From Petaurus breviceps papuanus (lineage: Eukaryota > Chordata > Mammalia > Diprotodontia > Petauridae): a stretch of 64,000 nucleotides of DNA. The notes below the pieces were generated by a model. It searched no databases, was not told the DNA's origin, and saw nothing but the letters and a program-made list of their open reading frames with translations. Below are positions 10,575 through 22,970 of the stretch, one piece after another; the stretch's first letter is position 1, and every line of letters begins with the position of its first letter. The stretch lies in assembly GCA_028583685.1 (NCBI GenBank), contig JAMXIF010000077.1:15637145-15701144 (forward strand), in the 5' to 3' direction. The position numbers and the translations under genes are program-made.

Positions 10575-11935
10575 ATCTTAAACTCATTGTGCTCCAAAAA
10601 CCCATTTCTAAAACAGTTTTTCATTTCCGTGAGAAAAGGATTTGAGTGTCAATGTAATACATAGTGGTCAGGCCCCTGGGCCAACCCATAATTGGATATT
10701 AGAGTAACATATTCATTATAATTTAGTTTCAGTAGGATTTTGTGGGCAGGCCTAGAAATCTAGCCATTCTGTATGATACTAAGTCTGTACCCTTTTCCTA
10801 GTGGGAACACAAAGGCCAGAAATATGCCTCTTTCTCCATCATCTCCCCCTCTTCTTTCTTTCCTCTAGGCAGCACGGCGCCATTGGCCACCCAGAATGTC
10901 AACAATGGTAGCTCAACAAATATATCTTATGCTCTGTTGCATAACACCTCCCAAGACTGTGTTGGTCAATCATGTATATCATTCATGAATCAGGTGTTTA
11001 TAATTCAGGGAGTCCATATAATTTAATCCAGAATTTGGGGTTCAATTTGGAAAATTGAATCAGTAAAAGAAATTAATGCAGCATTAGGCCTTTCATTATA
11101 AAATAGACTTTCAAAACCATTTCTTTTGATAGAAGCTGGGGCCAATTCAATTAAGGCCAGGCAGACAATTCACAAGATTATACAGTATTTCTATAAATTT
11201 CTCCCCCAGAGATTCTAGGGAATGCTATTCTATCCCCTGTAGTCCCAGAGACAAATACCAGATTGAAAAACAAATAAAAATCCAAACCCATGGCATTATT
11301 GTTTCCCTTTGAGAGATGAGCTTAGACTTCTTAAATGTCAGAGACAACCTCTTAAACAGGAGATGATTTTGCAATTTAAAAATACCGTCTATTTTGGAGA
11401 CAACCTCTTGCTGTCTTTAAGCCTGAAGGGGTCATTTTTCCTGACCACATTAGGGTGATTCTTGTAACAGGAAACAATTTTATTCTTCCCTCTAGTTTTC
11501 CCATTGTTTTATAAAGAAAAAGTTGTTTGGAAATGAAATCAATTGAAATCCCTAGGTGAAGATTTTAATGAATGTCTCAGGGAAAGGAAATTCTTTCTCT
11601 AGATGACTCATGCCACCCATTTTGAGCTCAAATGGGGTGTGAATAATTCTAGAGCTACCCTAGATGGAATCTGTTCTTGGGAAGGGGAAAACACACTGTC
11701 TGAGAAATCAAATTACAAAATGGCCCCAGGACCCCATTAACTAGGCCTGCTCCTGGGTGAGTTGAATAACAGTTATCACGTTAAGTTCCTCACATGGGGA
11801 AAGTTATTCTCAACAATAACTGAAGCCAGAAGAATGGGTGGTTTAAAAAGTAAAGGAAAAAAAAAACTTCTATAAGACTATGGATGCCACTGAGATTGAC
11901 CTGAATTTCTCTGAGAGTTGTTATTCTTCATCTGA
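10575..11935. promoter_or_regulatory. Repeat-poor island, candidate intronic enhancer
   Basis: About 1.35 kb without a recognisable transposon, unusual for this intron. It contains a perfect AP-1 site TGACTCA (11604-11610), a CCAAT/GGCGCC patch (about 10876-10890) and a TTATCAC GATA-like core (about 11773). The motifs are seen; enhancer function is inference from repeat depletion within 4 kb of an exon. Confidence 0.3.
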
Positions 11936-11939
11936 CTCC

Positions 11940-12045
11940 AGCCCTTTCATTTGAAAGATGAGTACATCAAAACCCAAGATCATGAGATTTGTACAAAGTC
12001 ACAAGACTAGTAAATACCAACACTGAGATTTGAACCCAATGATAA
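11940..12045 (-). mobile_element. MIR fragment
   Basis: GTACAAAGTCACAAGACTAG and GAGATTTGAACCCA on the plus strand are the complement of a MIR core and head. Confidence 0.55.
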
Positions 12046-12730
12046 TTTCAGGGAAAATACTATGTCACACTGCCTGTAAAAGAGAAGAGAGAATACTTGG
12101 CTTAAATAAGATCTATTCTAGGGCTCAAATCAAGTGTGCTCATTGGGTAATTCAGACCTTTTTCATAGCTTTAATTAGCCTTCTGTTGGACACAGAATTA
12201 TCAGAAAGGCCTGGAAATAGATTGTGGGTTAACAGCAGTCACAGGGGATGTCCGATAAAGATCAAACATGAGATCCTAATGCATCTAGACAAAGACACTG
12301 AAATCTTAAATGATTCCACAGATGCCTGGTACCTCCATACCAGGTTCCTGGTTAGAGGTCTCAGAAGGAAGAAAAGGATAGAGGAAGGATTTCTTGGAGA
12401 CTCCTACAAAACCAAACTACTTTCATTTTAGAGGGAACCTCACCTCAAAGTTCTACTTCATGCTCCCATTACTGGTCATGTGACAATCTCCTTGGAGAGG
12501 TTGTATTGGGGAACCATCTGCCCGATGGCTCAGGAAAGAAATAAATAAAAAGGGGACCCCCTGAACCAGGGTAACTGATTCTGAGAAAATGCCACATTAT
12601 TTGGTTTATGCAATTTGGATGAAAGACAGAAAGAAAAAGAGGATACCCTTGAATATCCAAGAAAGCCAAATAGAAGTTAACTAAACAAAGGACAGCAGCC
12701 CATTCCCCATGTTATCAGCATAGTACCGGA
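12046..12730. other. No gene or repeat recognised
   Basis: Single-copy-looking intron. One open frame of 133 codons on the plus strand resembles nothing known and is judged chance. Confidence 0.4.
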
Positions 12731-12734
12731 GAAA

Positions 12735-12890
12735 GAATGATGGTTCCAGAGTCAAAAGAAATGGATTCAAATCCTACCTATGTGACTTTGAGCCAGTCAC
12801 AACTTCCCTGGGCCTCAATTTCCTTAACTGTAAAATGAAGGGGCTGACTTGGATGGTCTCTGAGTTCCCTTCTAACTCTAAGTACGGATC
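12735..12890 (+). mobile_element. MIR3-type SINE with CR1/L3-like tail
   Basis: GGATTCAAATCCTACCTATG, CTCAATTTCCTTAACTGTAA and a tail GGATGGTCTCTGAGTTCCC. Confidence 0.7.
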
Positions 12891-13064
12891 TGCTCTTCCC
12901 ATGTAGAATCTGAAAACTGAAAACAGAAACAGGAGCACTGTAAAAATAATGATATCCTACCCTGAGCTAAGGGGAGAGGGAGAAGCCAAAGGATCTGAGG
13001 ATCTTGAAGAGTGTATAACCCTGGGCATTACTTAGGTCTTCAGAGCACAGCTGTGCCTAGAGAC

Positions 13065-13330
13065 ATAGACTGTCAGAGATGGAAGAGAACTCAGAAAACA
13101 GATTTAAAAATCTCAAGAAACTGAGGTCCAGGGGGGGTGGAGTTTGGTTCAATACCCAACCAGTAGATAATTACCTGGCATTGCTAATTCTATTTCATAG
13201 TACATATACCTTACCTCTCTAACTAAATTGGAAACTGTCTGTGGGAAGGGACTGAAGTCATATGTCTCCCACGATGCTTAATGTGGTGTCTTTCTTACAC
13301 ATAGCAAAGAGTCAAACATTTTTCTATTGA
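13065..13330 (+). mobile_element. MIR3 scrap (minus) then L2 3' end (plus)
   Basis: A weak minus-strand MIR3 (AAGAAACTGAGGTCCAG, 13065-13190) is followed by a plus-strand L2-like end (13190-13330; AAATTGGAAACTGTCTGTGGG). Confidence 0.45.
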
Positions 13331-14015
13331 TTTATAAGCAAAGAGGTCTCTTCTCTAGCCTGATACAATCAAAGCACAGGGGATCAAGGGACCTGGATAG
13401 CACGTTATAATAAAAGATATCTAATGAACTAAGACAATCTAGTCTGAAGAAACAATATATAACATATTGGTAGACACTAGAGGAGATAAAATGATAATTC
13501 AGGCAAGACCTCTACTTTCACAAAGTTTATTACAGTTAGTGAAAGTCATAATTTGGACTCTGGACTTATTCTCTGGGTGTCCTTTATTGCACCATTTTGC
13601 CTATAAGAATACTTACTTGATCATGAATTGAGAAATGGCGGGACATTATTAATAGAATGATACAGACCATTTTCTTTGGCAGATTCTCCATTCCAAATAA
13701 AATAAGAAAAATTCAAATAAATGTGGGAAGATGAAATCTCTCATTCTAAGAGATGCTAAATGAGGAAAACAGGATGAAAAGAACAATAAACAGGCTAACT
13801 AGAACTAAACAAATAAAGATGATATTAAACAAAAATATAATTCATAGAGAATATGAACTATGACTATATTGCTACCTTATTAACATTAAGAAATAACTTT
13901 TGTTCCTTTTAAGCCAGAAAAATGTAGTTACTTGAATACTCACTTTTGTGTACCAGTAATTTTTTTTGTTTTCTTTCTTTGCTATTGTTCATAGACTTAA
14001 ATGCTCATTATATGT
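13331..14015. other. No feature seen
   Basis: AT-rich intron with no recognisable element. Confidence 0.4.
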
Positions 14016-14439
14016 GTGTCAGAACAACCAAATTTCAGAATTGGAAGGGTCACCAGAAGGGACCTGTAGCCAAAAATGAAACTCCTTACAACATACCCTA
14101 TAAGTGGTCATCCAAGATTTGCATAAACTCCAGTAAGAGGAAACATATAAGCAGCTGAGATAGTTTTTCCACTTTGGGGCAGTTTTAATTGTAGGAAAAT
14201 TTTCCTGGCATCAAGTCTGATGTTGCTTCCACATTCTTCCCCTACTTCTGGCCTAAAGGGCCAAACAGAATCAGTGTAATCCCTCTTCCATGTGACAGCC
14301 TTTCAAACACTTGAAGACAGTTCTTCTGTCTTCCCAAGACTTCTTTTCTCCAGGCTGAATGATCCCATTTCCTTCAACTGATCCTTATAAGGCATAAACT
14401 TGAGGCTTTTCATCATTCTTATTTCTAGCATAATTAATG

Positions 14440-14540
14440 TAGATTAATTATCTAATGTTAGATTATTATTATATAACATCATTATATTATTATAATTATA
14501 TAATATTATTATAATTATATTATTATTATTCTATAATGCT
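14440..14540. repeat. AT-rich low-complexity, ATT/ATA units
   Basis: Irregular repeats of ATTATT and TATAAT within the CR1 interruption. Confidence 0.8.
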
Positions 14541-14544
14541 AGAT

Positions 14545-14795
14545 GGCACAGTGGCTAGAGTGCCCAGCCTGGAATCAAGAAGACTCGTCTTTGTGAGTTC
14601 AAATCTGGCCTCAGACACTCACTAGATGTGTGACCCTGGGTAAGTCACTTAACCCTGTTTGCCTCAATATCATCATCTGTGAAATGAGCTGGAGAATAAA
14701 ATGGCAAACCACTCCAGTATCTTTCCTAAGAATATCCCAAACGGGGTTGAAGAGTTGGACATGACTTAAAAAACTGATTAAACAATACAAATTGT
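14545..14795 (+). mobile_element. MAR1-type SINE with BovB-like tail
   Basis: GATGGCACAGTGGCTAGAG, GACCCTGGGTAAGTCACTT, CAAACCACTCCAGTATCTT and GAAGAGTTGGACATGACTT. Confidence 0.85.
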
Positions 14796-14807
14796 AGAAC
14801 TGAGTGC

Positions 14808-14895
14808 AATTCTCCAGGTCAAATGAAATATTATTTGTAAAGGACTCAGCATAATGTTCATCACAAAGTAGGTGCATGACAAATGCTTATTCCCT
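14808..14895 (+). mobile_element. THER1/MIR tail fragment (L2-like)
   Basis: AAATGAAATATTATTTGTAAAG and GTAGGTGCATGACAAATGCTT are the L2-type tail of THER1 SINEs. Confidence 0.55.
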
Positions 14896-15509
14896 TCCTT
14901 TCTTCCTCCTTGCAGATGTGGCTTGACAAAGGTGGGGTAGAAGTGATGAGCCCCTCCCTATTCCTGGGAGTTATATCTCTCCTATCATAGCCTGTGAGTT
15001 CATTATTATTTCGGGGTGGGAGGGAGAATGCTATCCTATCACACTGTTGACCCATTTTGACCTTGCAGTTCACTAACCTATCTCCCCATTGCCCTCAAAT
15101 AAAAGAACAAATAAAAAAATCAACTGTTGTTTAAATACTAATGCCAAACCCCATTCTGAACTTGTGTAGTTGAGAAGACTTCATATTTACCCTATCAAAT
15201 TTCATCTTATTAAATTTAGCCCAATATTCTATACAGTCAAGATAATTTCAGATCCTGATTCTGTCACCCAGGGACAACTACTTTGTCTAGCTTTGGGTCA
15301 CCTGAAAATTTGGTAAGAATTCCAATGATAAGAAAAAATGAAAGATCATGGACCTAAACACATATCCCTGGGACACTCCTCTATAGACCTTATTACAAGT
15401 TGGCATAAAACCGTTGCTGACTACTAACCATGCCATTGTCTAGCTTTCATTTTGTCCACAAGAATGACATGAGGTGACTTCATAATGCAATGTATCATAT
15501 TTCTTGCCC

Positions 15510-15602
15510 TCTTAGTGGATGGGGGAGAGGTGGGGAGAAGAAGAGAATTTGGAAGTTGAAAATTAACAAAAAATAATTGAAATAATAAATTTCCAAAAAA
15601 TA
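15510..15602 (+). mobile_element. L1 3' tail inserted in CR1
   Basis: GGGGAGAGGTGGGGAGAAG and GAGAATTTGGAAGTTGAAAA match the last part of marsupial L1 3' UTRs and end in an A-rich run. CR1 similarity resumes directly after. Confidence 0.55.
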
Positions 15603-16804
15603 AGAGATTTTGCTAAAATCTAAGTAAACTATCTACAATATTACTCTGGATGAGTAGTTTGGAAATTCAGTCAAAAAAAAGGAAATAAGGTTAATCTAAT
15701 TAATTCTTGATTAAACTATGTTGGATCTTACTGGCCTCCATTTTCCTTTCTACATGTTCACTATCTCTTTAGTGAAATATTCTAGAATTTTATCGGGAAT
15801 CAAAGTCAAACTTAATGGCCCATAGGCTGAAAATTTCATTTACTTCCATTTTCTGAAAATCTAAAATTTTCCCAATTTTATCGTGGCAGTACCCCTCCCA
15901 TTTTCTCCCCTCTCTCAGGCATCACTGATGGGCTCAGCAATCACATCTGATTTTCACATCACATCAGTGTTTGAGGATACAGTTCCATTGGGCCAGGTGC
16001 CTTGAATTCATTCAAGGCAGCTGGCTGTTTGCTTACTATTACCTTCCCATCCTTGGGCTAACTTCTTCCCTGTTAACTCTTTTTGTTCTATATCCAACTT
16101 GGCACAGAAAACAAAATCAAAACAAACCCTGGGCAACATTGCCATCTCTCTCATCAGATATCCCTATCCCATCCAAGCCAACCAGAGGTTCTATGGCATC
16201 TTGACTCCTTCTTTATTCCCTGATCATTTTGGTTGTCCTTAGCTTTCCTCCAAAAGCATAGCTTATCCTGAGGTTTTGTACTATTCTTGGAGGTCCATGA
16301 TATGCTTTTGTATTCATCCTCTATTTCCTTCCCTTGCATTCATCTCCTGGACATTTCTTTAAAAAAAAAAAACAAAGCAAGCTAGCTGGTGAGTTTCCTG
16401 TGCTTCCATACTCGTCTTTTCAAACAATTTCTGCTGTTTTTTATCCCCATCAAAATTTATTCCTTTTTTGTCCTCACAATTTCTTCCTTGAGAGCTTCCC
16501 ATCCCTTCTGGGTTATCTTTCTCTGTAGAATTCAAGGCCACAGGAATGTATTTATCCTTCCTTTAAACTTTTAGAAAACAGGACTTCCCAAATCTAGGAA
16601 GCATGTCAGACTCTGACTGACTTTCTTCTCTTCTGTTACAAACTCTAGGGCATAAAGGTCACTTTCAGCAAGAGGTCCTATCCTTCTCAACACAGTCAGC
16701 TTTTCCCTATCAACGATAAACAGATCCAGAGTAGAATGTCTCCTTTTTGATCCATGAGAAGGTTGAAACTCAGAAAGAGCACTATCCCATCTATGTTACT
16801 TATG

Positions 16805-17062
16805 GTTCGGTGGGTAAAGTGCTGAGCCTGGAATCAGAAAGATCTGAGTTCAAATCTGACCTCAGGGGCTTACTGACTGCCTAACCCTGGTCAAGTCACT
16901 TAACTTCTGTTTGCCTCAGTTTCCTCAACTGTAAAATGAGGATAATAATAGCACTTACACCTCAAGGTTGTTATGAAGATGAAATGAGATGTCTGTAAAG
17001 TGCTTACACAGTGTCTGGCACATAGTAGACACTATGCAAATGCTTAGTCCCTTTCCTTTCAG
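16805..17062 (+). mobile_element. THER1/MIR-type SINE with L2-like tail
   Basis: GGTTCGGTGGGTAAAGTGCTG, GAGTTCAAATCTGACCTCAG, GAGGATAATAATAGCACTTAC and CTGGCACATAGTAGACACTAT. Confidence 0.85.
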
Positions 17063-17194
17063 ATAAAGATTGTAGTACAATGGCAGGAAGACTCCCTCAG
17101 TTCACTAGAGTGAGAAATCATCAGTTTGGCCCTTTTTCTCTGTCCTGCCTTAGAATTAGCTCATTTCATTTCTGCTATTTAATGTGACCTTAGA

Positions 17195-17345
17195 AAAATG
17201 AAATAGTGTTAGAAGGGAACTTGGAGGTCATTTAGTCCATCCCCGTAATCTTGCAAATGAGGATATTGAGGCATGGAGGTTAAGTAATTTGTCCCAAGAC
17301 ATAAGACCAATGGATCTTCTGACTCTTAATTTCAATACTTTATAG
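17195..17345 (-). mobile_element. MIR3-type SINE
   Basis: AGGGAACTTGGAGGTCATTT, GCAAATGAGGATATTGAGGC and a terminal TCTTCTGACTC on the plus strand. Confidence 0.65.
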
Positions 17346-18030
17346 ACAGTTCAGAACCTGAAGCAGCATGTAAGCTCCACACCCTGCCTCATTACTCCAA
17401 ATTCTCTCCCAACCTTTCATAGCATACATACACATGATTTTATGCCCATGTAATTGGTAGCTTACATTATTGTGAATTGAAGAAGACCCACTCACTTTAG
17501 CACTGAAAAGAAATTCTTAAACTGCATGAAGAAACAAATAGCTAGCCAGTGAACTCTTCAAAGACCTAGACATAGGTGGTTTAACTAGAATTGGCCTGCA
17601 TCCCCACCCTGCCAGGTTTCATCAGTAAAGATATATTTCCTTCTCAGCTCACTCCAGGTATTGGTAAGGCTGAAATGTGTGGATTTTCTGCCCTTCTATT
17701 CCACACTTTTCATTTAGCTGATTTCTAAAGAGAAGAGAAATTGTTTTAATTTAAACAAACTATTATGTTGGAAACAAGGGCATAATCAACACAGGAACAT
17801 TCCAATATTCTTATTTTGAGGAGCATTCCAATTCATGACTTTGCATGGATAGTTGGACACAATCCATACTGCCCTCTCTCATGTACACACATGTATACCC
17901 ACCTAGGACTCTAGTATATTCTTTAAAGGTTCACACCAACTAACACAGCATGGCTTAACTCTCCACAAGTGACTTTGATGTCACTATGTCCTCTCTTCCT
18001 ACAGGACATCATGACATATTACAATAGAAA
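17346..18030. other. No feature seen
   Basis: Intronic sequence without a recognisable repeat. Confidence 0.35.
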
Positions 18031-18034
18031 AAAA

Positions 18035-18205
18035 TACTAGCTTTGGAGTCACGGGACCTGGATTTCAGTCCTGCCTCTTACATTTACTGCCAGTGTGACC
18101 TTGGACAAGCAACCTAACCTCCCTGGGCTTCTCTCTCTTTATCCCTCAAATCAGAAGGTTGAACTGGATGGCCTTGGAGGGGCCTTCCATCTCTAGTCTA
18201 TGATG
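18035..18205 (+). mobile_element. MIR3-type SINE with CR1/L3-like tail
   Basis: CTTTGGAGTCACGGGACCTG, GTGTGACCTTGGACAAGCAA and GTTGAACTGGATGGCCTTGG. Confidence 0.75.
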
Positions 18206-18547
18206 TTATGAACTCCACTAAGAAGGAAAGGATCCATTTCGTATACTGGTTCCCCTTTCAGAGTATGCTTAGACATAAAGCCTTGCTTTGCTTAAGATTT
18301 CCCACAAGACTCAGATCTAAAGGACACCACCATGATAAATTTCCTATAGTGAATGTCCTATGTTCACTGAATGCCCTGGTTAACTACAATTTGAGGTTCA
18401 ATCTCTGTATTTAGATACCCAAAGCATCCTCTACTTCTCCAGTCATCAGAATTCACTAGAAAGATGCCACAAACAGAAGGGAGTCAAGTACCCTGGTATG
18501 GAAAAGCTGTAGAGATGAAGCTTGAGGTTCTCCAACACAACTGGATT

Positions 18548-18700
18548 CTTGAAGTTAGAACAGGAAGGGACCTTAGAGTTCATCTAGTCAAATATTCCCA
18601 TTTTACAGAGGAAAAACTAAGGTGCAGAGAGAATAAATGATCTGATCACAGAGACAGAGCCTAAGTCAGCTGGTTTCCTATTTTCTAACATGTTAGCATT
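18548..18700 (-). mobile_element. MIR3-type SINE
   Basis: AGGAAGGGACCTTAGAGTTC, ATTTTACAGAGGAAAAACTA and GATCACAGAGACAGAGCC. Confidence 0.65.
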
Positions 18701-18934
18701 TGGCTGTGCAATCAGTCAATTCCACCCACAAGATGGCCAGGAATAGTGAGAAACAACCATAGAGTATAAACATCTGGACGTTCTAATTTTCCCAATTCTG
18801 GGTGTTCCATGACCATTCCCTCTCAGATGGTTTTCTTGATATTTGATATTTTTAGCTTTTAATTTCCAATTCTAGAGGGATCTGGGGTATGTGTGGTGGA
18901 GAAGAGTTTCTACTCAAATGTTTTAACATGCTTT

Positions 18935-19130
18935 ATATGGGAAGACTCATTTTCCTGAATTCAAATCTGGCCTCAGACACTGTGTGACCCTGAACAAGTC
19001 ACTCTGTTTACCTCAGTTTCCTCATCTGTAAAATGAGCTTGAGAAGGAAATGGCAAACCTTTCTAGCACTTTTTTCAAGAAAACCCTAAATAGGGACATG
19101 AAGAGTCAAACACAACTGAAAAACAAAAAT
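18935..19130 (+). mobile_element. MAR1-type SINE, 5' truncated
   Basis: GAATTCAAATCTGGCCTCAG, AATGAGCTTGAGAAGGAAAT and CATGAAGAGTCAAACACAAC. Confidence 0.8.
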
Positions 19131-21115
19131 GGGATGCAAAGCCTCCATCATCATTCTATTTTAAAAGAATGATTTTGATCTGAAGTACTGAACTATAGCA
19201 CACTGAGCGTGTACTGAAATGCTTCTGATTACAATCTCCATTAAGTCTCCTTGCCACAGGCTAAAAGCACCACAGGTCATGACATTCCTCAGAGACAAAT
19301 AGGTTGGATATGATGGTAACCTACTTAACAAGATAACTGTAATTCACAAATTCATAGTTGAATCTGAAAATTCTGGTTTTATGTGATTTCTCCTTTCACT
19401 TGCTAGAATAAAAATTTTAATTAAAAAAATTCTGAACTTAAATTCCACCCCCCGCAAACATCTCCATATACAAAATAGAATAGAAAGAAGATTATACGTG
19501 AAAACAAGAATCTCCCCTCTCCTGACAATAAAAAGGAACAACACAGTCCTTGTAACAAACAGGTAGAGGGAAGCTAAACAAATCTACACATTTGCCATGT
19601 CCAAAAATGGTTGTCTCATTCTTTGAATTCATCACCTCTCTATCAGGAGGTGAACACAGTGCTTCATCGTCTATCCTCTGGTATAGCGGTTGAATCATTG
19701 CATTGGTCAGAATTCTTAAGGGATCTTCCCTGAAGCATCTTCACTGTCCCCTACTATCCACTAGGATAAAGAGCATGTATTTACACAATTCCTGGGATTG
19801 TAGATAAAGCCTGTAGAACAATAACATATCTGGTCTTCAGGGATAAAGCCCCCCATCCTTAGCTACTGCATACTAACCAACTAACAGACTACTTTCAATC
19901 CTCTCTCCTCTGGGAAGTTTTTCCAGGTCATGCGTCTAGAGACAATCTCCCTAAATTCTTGATGAACTTTCCATTTCTTTATAAATTAACCATTTACCAT
20001 ATACTATCTTGAATTATAGGGGTTTTTTGTAAAAAAAAAAAGTGTGTCCAAGTCTCCACCACTCCCTTTCCCAACAAAATTCTAAGGTGCTACATTGAAA
20101 GGGCCTTAGCTTTCGGTTCTTTCTCTCCCTTGTTTTCTCTAAGTCACTCAGTAAGCATATTGTTGACTGATCAGTTAACACTGATATGCATAGGCCTGCA
20201 AAAATATATGTGCAAAATCTGTGAACTCTAACACACATCAAGAACAGAAAATCCAAGTGTGTTACTGGCTCTTGTTTCCAATATAATCACTTGTTTAAAT
20301 GAAGGCTTCTTCTCTTCTCATTAGAAACTCCAACCATATCAAAAGGGTATGATTGGAAGCCTGACAAAGGAAAGGGACTCAACATACAATACATAATTTA
20401 TCTTTTATTTCCCAAAACTAAGGGTTATTTTAAGAAAAACCCTGTGGCTTTTTAAAAGAGCCTGTAACAAGGACACAAAGGCTGTCAGTTAAATAAACCA
20501 CTAGAACACAAGAATAGGACATCATCTATTAATTTGCTGATCAATGCCTAGTGAAAGTTTTTTTTTACATACTAGAGTCTCATTTATTTATTGAAATTAA
20601 TAGTACAAATAAGCACATAATAAAATAGAATATGAATAAAGGTAAAATCATTTCTGAATTACTGATTTAAAATTACCTGCAAAAGTATGGGTTGAAGGAG
20701 ACAGGTTGGGCAGAAGCTTATTCATCTGAGGGTTTTAGTGGACTGGAAGAAGCTTAAGATGAGATAATAGTGTGATGGGCAGCTTACTTCACAGTAAGAA
20801 GTGCATTAATAGGAATATAGTGACCAGAACCATGAAAGTTGATATCTTGCTATACTCTCTTATGGGCAAACCCCATTTTAGATTATTGGAGGAATACATT
20901 TTAAGAGACATTTGAAAAATTTTCCAACGAAGTAATGGACTGCCCATGGGAGGTAGTGAGTTTTCCATCACTGAAAATTATCAATCAGAGGCAAGTTATT
21001 CCTTCCTTGGGATGTTGTAAGAGTGATTCATGATGAACATTTTATGAGTTGGACTAGAATGTTCCTTTAAAATGTTAAATTCAATGGTTCTTATTATAAG
21101 AAAATTTTAAAACGT
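19131..21115. other. No gene or clear repeat
   Basis: About 2 kb of AT-rich intron. I see short poly-A/T runs but no element I can name and no exon. Confidence 0.4.
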
Positions 21116-21119
21116 ATGT

Positions 21120-21620
21120 TTTTCAAGGACTCTACTTTCCAGACAAAGTGGAAAACTCACTGACCTCTTCCCTGTCCCCCATATCCCATAATTCTTGTCC
21201 TGCCCTTTATAGTCATTGTGCCTTTATTAATACTTGAAATAGATTTCTCCTTTCCACACTCCAAACTCTCTCTGTGAAGTCTGTCTCCCTCTTCAAATCC
21301 TAAATCAGTTTCTACCTCCTCCATGAAGCCCCTCCTGAAATGAAGTCCATAACCCTAAATGATCACTCTCTCTACTGCCTCGAAATTCTCACTGCATTTG
21401 GGGAGACATCTTGGCACTCATTTCCTTGATTGCAAAGAATTGCCTTGAATCACAGTTGGTTTTGTTCATGTCTTGACCCACCCTCCCATAGGGTGTAAGC
21501 TCCTTCAGGGAAGAGATTGTGTTTTATTAATTACTCTTATGCAGGACTTAGAATTAGTAAATACTTTATGCAGGACCTAGAATTAGTAAATACTTCAGAA
21601 ATGTTTGTTGAATTGAACTA
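21120..21620 (+). mobile_element. L2 LINE 3' end with internal tandem duplication
   Basis: TACCTCCTCCATGAAGCCCC, TAAGCTCCTTCAGGGAAGAG and AATGTTTGTTGAATTGAA follow the L2 3' terminus. A 29-bp unit (TTATGCAGGACTTAGAATTA...) is repeated back to back at 21537-21565 and 21566-21594 with one mismatch. Confidence 0.75.
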
Positions 21621-21804
21621 AAGAGCCCGAATCGGCAGCTTCTCAGTGGAAAATATCAGTAGTTAAACATAGGAAGATGCATTTTGGAGACTTCTGGGGG
21701 GTAGAACAGCTATTCTCTGACCCCCTTTTGACTTAGTTCCAGAGAAAATCCTTGTACTGTTACCTAAGAAAGGATTTAGGGGAGATAGAAAGAATAGCTT
21801 CCTT

Positions 21805-21902
21805 ACATAAGAGGCAAACACTGTGCTAAAACACTAGAGATACAGATGCACAAATGAAACAGAACCTGCCCTCCAGGAGCTTATTGTCTAATGGTGAATA
21901 CA
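21805..21902 (-). mobile_element. L2 3' end
   Basis: AAACACTGTGCTAAAACACTAG and CCTGCCCTCCAGGAGCTTAT are the complement of the L2 terminus. Confidence 0.65.
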
Positions 21903-22016
21903 ATATGCATGTGTGTATACACATGTGTTTATACACAAGTGTGTTTATAAACATGTACACGCATACTTGTACATATATTGTATGTTTGTGTGTTTAATCT
22001 ATATGCATATATAGTA
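21903..22016. repeat. TG/CA and TA-rich simple sequence
   Basis: Degenerate ATGTGTGTATACACATGTGT runs. Confidence 0.7.
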
Positions 22017-22074
22017 TACAGCCTTCATGAATCATGCATAAAGAGACTATATAAAATATATGAATACAGCATAA

Positions 22075-22315
22075 TGTGGGCAGCTAGGTGGCACAGTGGC
22101 CTAGAGTGGCCTAGGAAGACTCAACTTTCTGAATTCAAATTCGGCCTCAGACACTTACTAGCTTTGTGATCCTGGGCAAGTCACTTCACCCTATTTGCCT
22201 CAGTTTCACATCTGTAAAATGAGCTGAAAAAGGAAACGGCAAGCCAGTATTTTGCCAAGAAAAGCTCACCTGGCATCATGAAGAGTTGGACTCAGCTGAA
22301 CAAGAAAATAGTAAA
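22075..22315 (+). mobile_element. MAR1-type SINE
   Basis: GGGCAGCTAGGTGGCACAGTG, CTGGGCAAGTCACTTCACC and CATGAAGAGTTGGACTCAGC. Confidence 0.85.
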
Positions 22316-22483
22316 ATGTAATAGTATATGATATTATATCGTACTATATATAATAGTACACGTACACACATATGTGTGTATGGGTGTCTAAATAAATATT
22401 TATATTGCATACAATGTAGTTTGGGGAGTGGACCATTTAGTTGGGGAAGGTGGTAAGGATCAGGAAAGAAAGGAAACAAAGAC

Positions 22484-22735
22484 TTATTAAATACCTACTA
22501 TGTGCCAGGAACCATGCTAAACATTTTGCAAATATCTCATTTGATCCTCACAATAACCCTGACAGGTGGGTGGCATTATTATTTCCATTTTACAGCTGAG
22601 AAAACTGAGGCAAACAAAGGTCAAGTGACTTGCCTAGTGTCACACAGCTGATAAGTGTCTGTGGCTGAGTTTGAACTCATGTCTTCCTGATTCCAGACCC
22701 AGCTTTCTATTGTCCACTAGCTTCCCCTAGGTTCA
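22484..22735 (-). mobile_element. THER1/MIR-type SINE
   Basis: TCTCATTTGATCCTCACAAT, TTTTACAGCTGAGAAAACTG and GAACTCATGTCTTCCTGATT on the plus strand. Confidence 0.85.
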
Positions 22736-22799
22736 TTTTTTATGTATCAAAATGCACTCAATCCTTACTGTGCAGACAAATTATTATATCGGTACAGTG

Positions 22800-22970
22800 G
22801 AAAGAAAAATAGGATGCAAGACATCTGGGTTCTCTTCCTGGCCCTCTCATTATTAGCTGGGTAACCTCTGACAAGTTGTTCAGCTGCTGTAGTCCTCAAT
22901 TACCTTATTTATTAAACGTGGATAATGCCATCTTACGACCTCAAGGCAGGGAACTGGAAAGAATGACCTC
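22800..22970 (+). mobile_element. MIR-type SINE
   Basis: CATCTGGGTTCTCTTCCTGG, GGGTAACCTCTGACAAGTTG and ACGTGGATAATGCCATCTTA. Confidence 0.6.

Larger units (their letters stand above)
14020..16780 (-). mobile_element. CR1/L3 LINE, long decayed copy interrupted by younger insertions
   Basis: CR1 order on the complement can be followed: 3' end (14020-14435), then the ORF2 region (about 14990-16100; CCCTGGGACACTCCTCTATAG, GCTAAAATCTAAGTAAACTA). The part from 16100 to 16780 follows in the same orientation but its membership is less certain. Interrupting it are AT-rich DNA and SINEs (14440-14895) and an L1 tail (about 15510-15602). Confidence 0.65.

Noticed and set aside
10862-11035. Excellent plus-strand splice acceptor (CTTTCTTTCCTCTAG) followed by open sequence
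   Set aside because: It is antisense to RGS5, has no convincing donor, and the product resembles no protein I know. Left as part of the repeat-poor island.
12030-12431. 133-codon frame, plus strand
   Set aside because: No recognisable domain, no splice or promoter context, antisense to the host gene.
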